This document shows positions 61,569-64,000 of a DNA stretch of 64,000 nt, piece by piece (position 1 is the first letter of the stretch; every line of letters starts with the position of its first letter). The notes beneath the pieces were generated by a model that worked only from the letters and a program-made list of their open reading frames with translations, searched no databases and was not told where the DNA came from. A program made the translations under genes and the position numbers. The stretch comes from Legionellaceae bacterium (GTDB lineage: Bacteria > Pseudomonadota > Gammaproteobacteria > Legionellales > Legionellaceae): positions 124,001 through 188,000 of the forward strand of contig JAFIFT010000019.1 in NCBI GenBank assembly GCA_020831865.1, given 5' to 3'.

Positions 61569-62075
61569 TTAAAAATTTTCATCCCAGTCCACGATCATCT
61601 GTTTTGCTTTTTTATCGATCTGCACGACATATTGTGGCACTAAAAAAGGAATCAGATGCTCGCGTTCACCACGAACTACGAGCACATCATTGGCACCCGT
61701 CGACAGGATATCTTTCACTTCTCCCAACTCAATGCCCTGCTGGTTAATCACACGCATACTGATGAGTTCAAACCAATAATGCTCCCCTTCCGGCAAAGAC
61801 GGTAGCGCACTCTCCGCAACGGCAAGATCGCAGTTGGTCAGCTGGATCACAGCATCACGATCATCAATCCCCTCAACCTTTGCCAGGAGGGAACGCCCCT
61901 GCATCCGGACGTCTTCTAACTTCACCGGTACCCAGCCTGCTGAGCTTTGCATATGCCAATGGGAATAACGCAAGATATTGTCTTCAGGCTGCGTAAAAGA
62001 ATGCACTTTGACCAAACCGCGCAAGCCATGCGCTTTACCAAAGCGCCCCACAACGACCCAACGCATTGCAGACAC
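61569..62075 (-). CDS. rimM: Ribosome maturation factor RimM
   Basis: A 168-residue factor for 30S maturation that binds S19. The N-terminal domain starts VVGRFGKAHGLRGLVKVHSF and the C-terminal PRC-barrel domain includes YWFELISMRVINQQGIELGE. Standard position between rpsP and trmD. Confidence 0.96.
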   Translation of the reverse strand: MSAMRWVVVGRFGKAHGLRGLVKVHSFTQPEDNILRYSHWHMQSSAGWVPVKLEDVRMQGRSLLAKVEGIDDRDAVIQLTNCDLAVAESALPSLPEGEHYWFELISMRVINQQGIELGEVKDILSTGANDVLVVRGEREHLIPFLVPQYVVQIDKKAKQMIVDWDENF

Positions 62076-62078
62076 CGG

Positions 62079-62336
62079 TCAGGCAACCGCCTTTTCGGAC
62101 TTGAATTCTTTGACCAGAGCCTGTACGCGCTCGGATACCTGCGCACCAACGCCGATCCAGTATTCCAGCTTGTCCATTTCCAGGTGCAAACGCGCTTCCT
62201 GTCCTCGGGCAACCGGATTAAAGTAACCAATACTGGTGATATAATTGCTGTCACGACGACGACGGCTATCCGTTACGACCACATGGTAGAAAGGTTTCTT
62301 TTTGGCGCCGCTTCTTGATAATCGAATAACAACCAT
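62079..62336 (-). CDS. rpsP: Ribosomal protein S16
   Basis: Ribosomal protein S16, 85 residues. Typical start MVVIRLSRSGAKKKPFYHVV, followed by VTDSRRRRDSNYITSIGYFN. It lies three bases before rimM. Confidence 0.97.
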   Translation of the reverse strand: MVVIRLSRSGAKKKPFYHVVVTDSRRRRDSNYITSIGYFNPVARGQEARLHLEMDKLEYWIGVGAQVSERVQALVKEFKSEKAVA

Positions 62337-62467
62337 TGTTTTCCTCTGTTTGTAACGTAGTTATGTGAAAATGCCGTGTATTGTACGAAATAAAAGACGC
62401 AAAGGGAAGCCTCTTTTCTAAAAAGAGCAACGGCGGTCCGTATCGCAGCCTATCCCCTGCGTCTGCC

Positions 62468-63874
62468 TCAGTCTTTATCTCCAGGCCGCATATTTTTTAA
62501 GGCCGCCATATTGGCAAAATCGCTCATGCCGCCCCCCATACCGCCCATACCACGCATCATCTGTTTCATGGCACCGGGTTTGCTCATTTTTTTCATCATC
62601 TTCTGCATCTGATCAAATTGTTTGAGCAGGCGATTGACATCTTGTATCTTATTGCCCGACCCTTCCGCAATCCGTCGTTTTCGCGAACCACTGATAATCT
62701 TGGGAATGCGCCGTTCTCTATCCGTCATGGAGTAAATTAAGGCCATGGTTTGTTTCATCGCCTGTTCCCCTACCTGCCCCATCGCCTGCTGTTTGGCTGC
62801 CCCCATTCCCGGCAACTTGCCAATCATGCTGCTCAGCCCCCCCATCTGGTTCATTTGCTGTATCTGCGCCAGAAAATCATTGAGGTCAAAACTCTTCCCT
62901 TTTTTTATTTTTTTGGCCAGTTTTTCGCTGGCTTGCTTGTCACTTTTTCGTTCCACTTCCTCAATCAAGGAAAGCAGATCCCCCATACCCAAAATACGTG
63001 ACGCCAGACGTTCAGGGTGAAACGGCTCCAGCGCGTCAATTTTCTCACCGCTGCCCATAAATTTAATCGGACAACCGGTAATTTTTTTAACCGATAACGC
63101 CGCGCCACCGCGTGCATCACCATCCGTTTTCGTGAGAATGACACCGGTCAGAGGCAAAGCCGCATGAAAGGCCGCAGCCGTGTTGGCCGCATCCTGTCCC
63201 GTCATGCTGTCAACGACAAACAAGGTCTCGGCGGGCTCGAGGTGTTGATGCAGCAGGCTAATCTCCGCCATCATGTCCGCATCGACATGCATACGGCCAG
63301 CGGTATCAACTATTAAAATATCCATGTAGGATTTTTTGGCTGCCTGCAGGGCATTTTTAGCAATGTCTACGGGTTTATCGTCTTGCTGCGCCGGAAAAAA
63401 TTCCACGCCCAGCTGCTCGGCCAGCAATGCTAATTGTCGAATCGCCGCCGGCCGGTACACGTCGGCACTGGCCAACATGACTTTTTTATCCTGCTGCCCC
63501 TGCAAATATTTGGCTAATTTAGCCGCTGATGTCGTTTTACCAGACCCCTGTAAACCAGCCAGTAAAATCACGATGGGAGGTTCGGCTTTCAGGTTCAGTT
63601 GCGCATGCGCATCTCCCAGCAGATGAATCAGTTCTTCATTGACAATTTTAATAAACGCCTGATCAGGCTTGAGGCTTTTACTCACCTGCTGACCGACTGC
63701 TTTTTCTTTAATGTCGTGGATGAAGGCTTTGACTACCGGCAAAGCGACATCGGCTTCCAGTAAAGCCATACGTACCTCGCGCAGCGCCTGCTGGATATTC
63801 TCTTCCGATAGCCTGGCCTGACCGCGGATAGACTTGAAGGTATGGGATAAACGGTCACTTAAATTATCAAACAT
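62468..63874 (-). CDS. ffh: Signal recognition particle protein Ffh
   Basis: A 468-residue GTPase that targets nascent membrane proteins to FtsY. The N domain starts MFDNLSDRLSHTFKSIRG; the G domain has GLQGSGKTTSAAKLA, the DTAGRMHVD G3 motif and TKTDGDARGG. The C-terminal M domain is Met-rich (QMQKMMKKMSKPGAMKQMM). A frame to 63913 exists, but the ATG at 63874 gives the family N-terminus. Confidence 0.96.
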   Translation of the reverse strand: MFDNLSDRLSHTFKSIRGQARLSEENIQQALREVRMALLEADVALPVVKAFIHDIKEKAVGQQVSKSLKPDQAFIKIVNEELIHLLGDAHAQLNLKAEPPIVILLAGLQGSGKTTSAAKLAKYLQGQQDKKVMLASADVYRPAAIRQLALLAEQLGVEFFPAQQDDKPVDIAKNALQAAKKSYMDILIVDTAGRMHVDADMMAEISLLHQHLEPAETLFVVDSMTGQDAANTAAAFHAALPLTGVILTKTDGDARGGAALSVKKITGCPIKFMGSGEKIDALEPFHPERLASRILGMGDLLSLIEEVERKSDKQASEKLAKKIKKGKSFDLNDFLAQIQQMNQMGGLSSMIGKLPGMGAAKQQAMGQVGEQAMKQTMALIYSMTDRERRIPKIISGSRKRRIAEGSGNKIQDVNRLLKQFDQMQKMMKKMSKPGAMKQMMRGMGGMGGGMSDFANMAALKNMRPGDKD

Positions 63875-63958
63875 GGCAATCATCTCATGGCTCAATTTAC
63901 GGCATTGTAGCACGGCTTGGATAGCGGATTGAAGCCATATCGTTTTCGGCGTTTGCAG

Positions 63959-64000
63959 CTAGGCATCGGCAAGATGCATGAGAATCTGCGCCGGGGTGAC
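63959..64000 (-). CDS. Possible C-terminal end of an upstream gene
   Basis: The minus-strand frame entering at the window edge reads VTPAQILMHLADA and stops at 63961-63959. It may be the end of the gene preceding ffh. Too short to assign. Confidence 0.3.
   Translation of the reverse strand, partial: VTPAQILMHLADA

Noticed and set aside
62411..62427. CTCTTTT-CTA-AAAAGAG hairpin after ffh as a terminator
   Set aside because: The stem is almost all A/T, and no T-run follows on the minus strand, so support is too weak.

Overview
The window is chromosomal DNA of a gammaproteobacterium, most likely a member of the Legionellales or a close relative. The housekeeping gene order is classical gammaproteobacterial: thrS-infC-rpmI-rplT-pheS-pheT-ihfA, ffh-rpsP-rimM-trmD-rplS, hemA-prfA-prmC and lepA-lepB-rnc. 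The strongest pointer to Legionellales is an enhA-enhB-enhC locus, known from Legionella, together with three orphan hydrophilic or C-terminally anchored proteins that look like secreted effectors. Genus and species cannot be fixed from the sequence alone. No rRNA, CRISPR array, insertion sequence, integrase or prophage was seen.

Layout. 1-4.7 kb: the end of a glutathione reductase gene, a YegS-like lipid kinase coupled to 2,4-dienoyl-CoA reductase (fadH), and rnc. 4.7-7.4 kb: a decayed DUF4845 gene, lepB and lepA. 7.6-12.5 kb: enhC-enhB-enhA, encoding a Sel1-repeat envelope protein, a small exported protein and an L,D-transpeptidase. 12.8-14.4 kb: an unknown protein with a repeated helical motif. 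14.4-26.5 kb: nadE, a DUF2909 protein, ispB, a malic enzyme gene, cbpA-cbpM-phosphoribosyltransferase, hemA-prfA-prmC, a Cys-rich exported protein and asnS. 26.6-32.3 kb: lolD-lolC, a PilZ-like protein, yggX, tRNA-Phe, a DUF1295 membrane protein and a short-chain dehydrogenase.

32.6-39.9 kb is the most interesting region. wecB, an NfrB-type glycosyltransferase with a C-terminal MshEN c-di-GMP-binding domain, an NfrA-type TPR/outer-membrane protein and a BcsB-like periplasmic protein lie side by side. Together they could make up a c-di-GMP-controlled N-acetylmannosamine polysaccharide synthesis and export machine that combines parts of the E. coli phage N4 receptor (Nfr) pathway with a cellulose-type BcsB subunit. 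After an alcohol dehydrogenase gene and an unknown membrane protein, 42.5-47.4 kb holds a lysR-ABC-hlyD-tolC type I export operon. The ATPase domain of its ABC protein has lost the Walker A, signature, Walker B glutamate and H-loop residues.

47.7-50.0 kb is accessory DNA: a 178-residue protein ending in three 24-residue Ser/Pro repeats, a 378-residue protein with a C-terminal membrane anchor, and a gene-poor stretch bounded by palindromes. 50.0-64.0 kb is dense translation machinery: rplM-rpsI (S9 carries a 13-residue insertion), a 2Fe-2S ferredoxin-like protein, ihfA-pheTS-rplT-rpmI-infC-thrS (infC starts at AUU), tRNA-Val, tdk, rplS-trmD-rimM-rpsP and ffh. A plus-strand terminator without an obvious gene near 59.4 kb may mark a small RNA.
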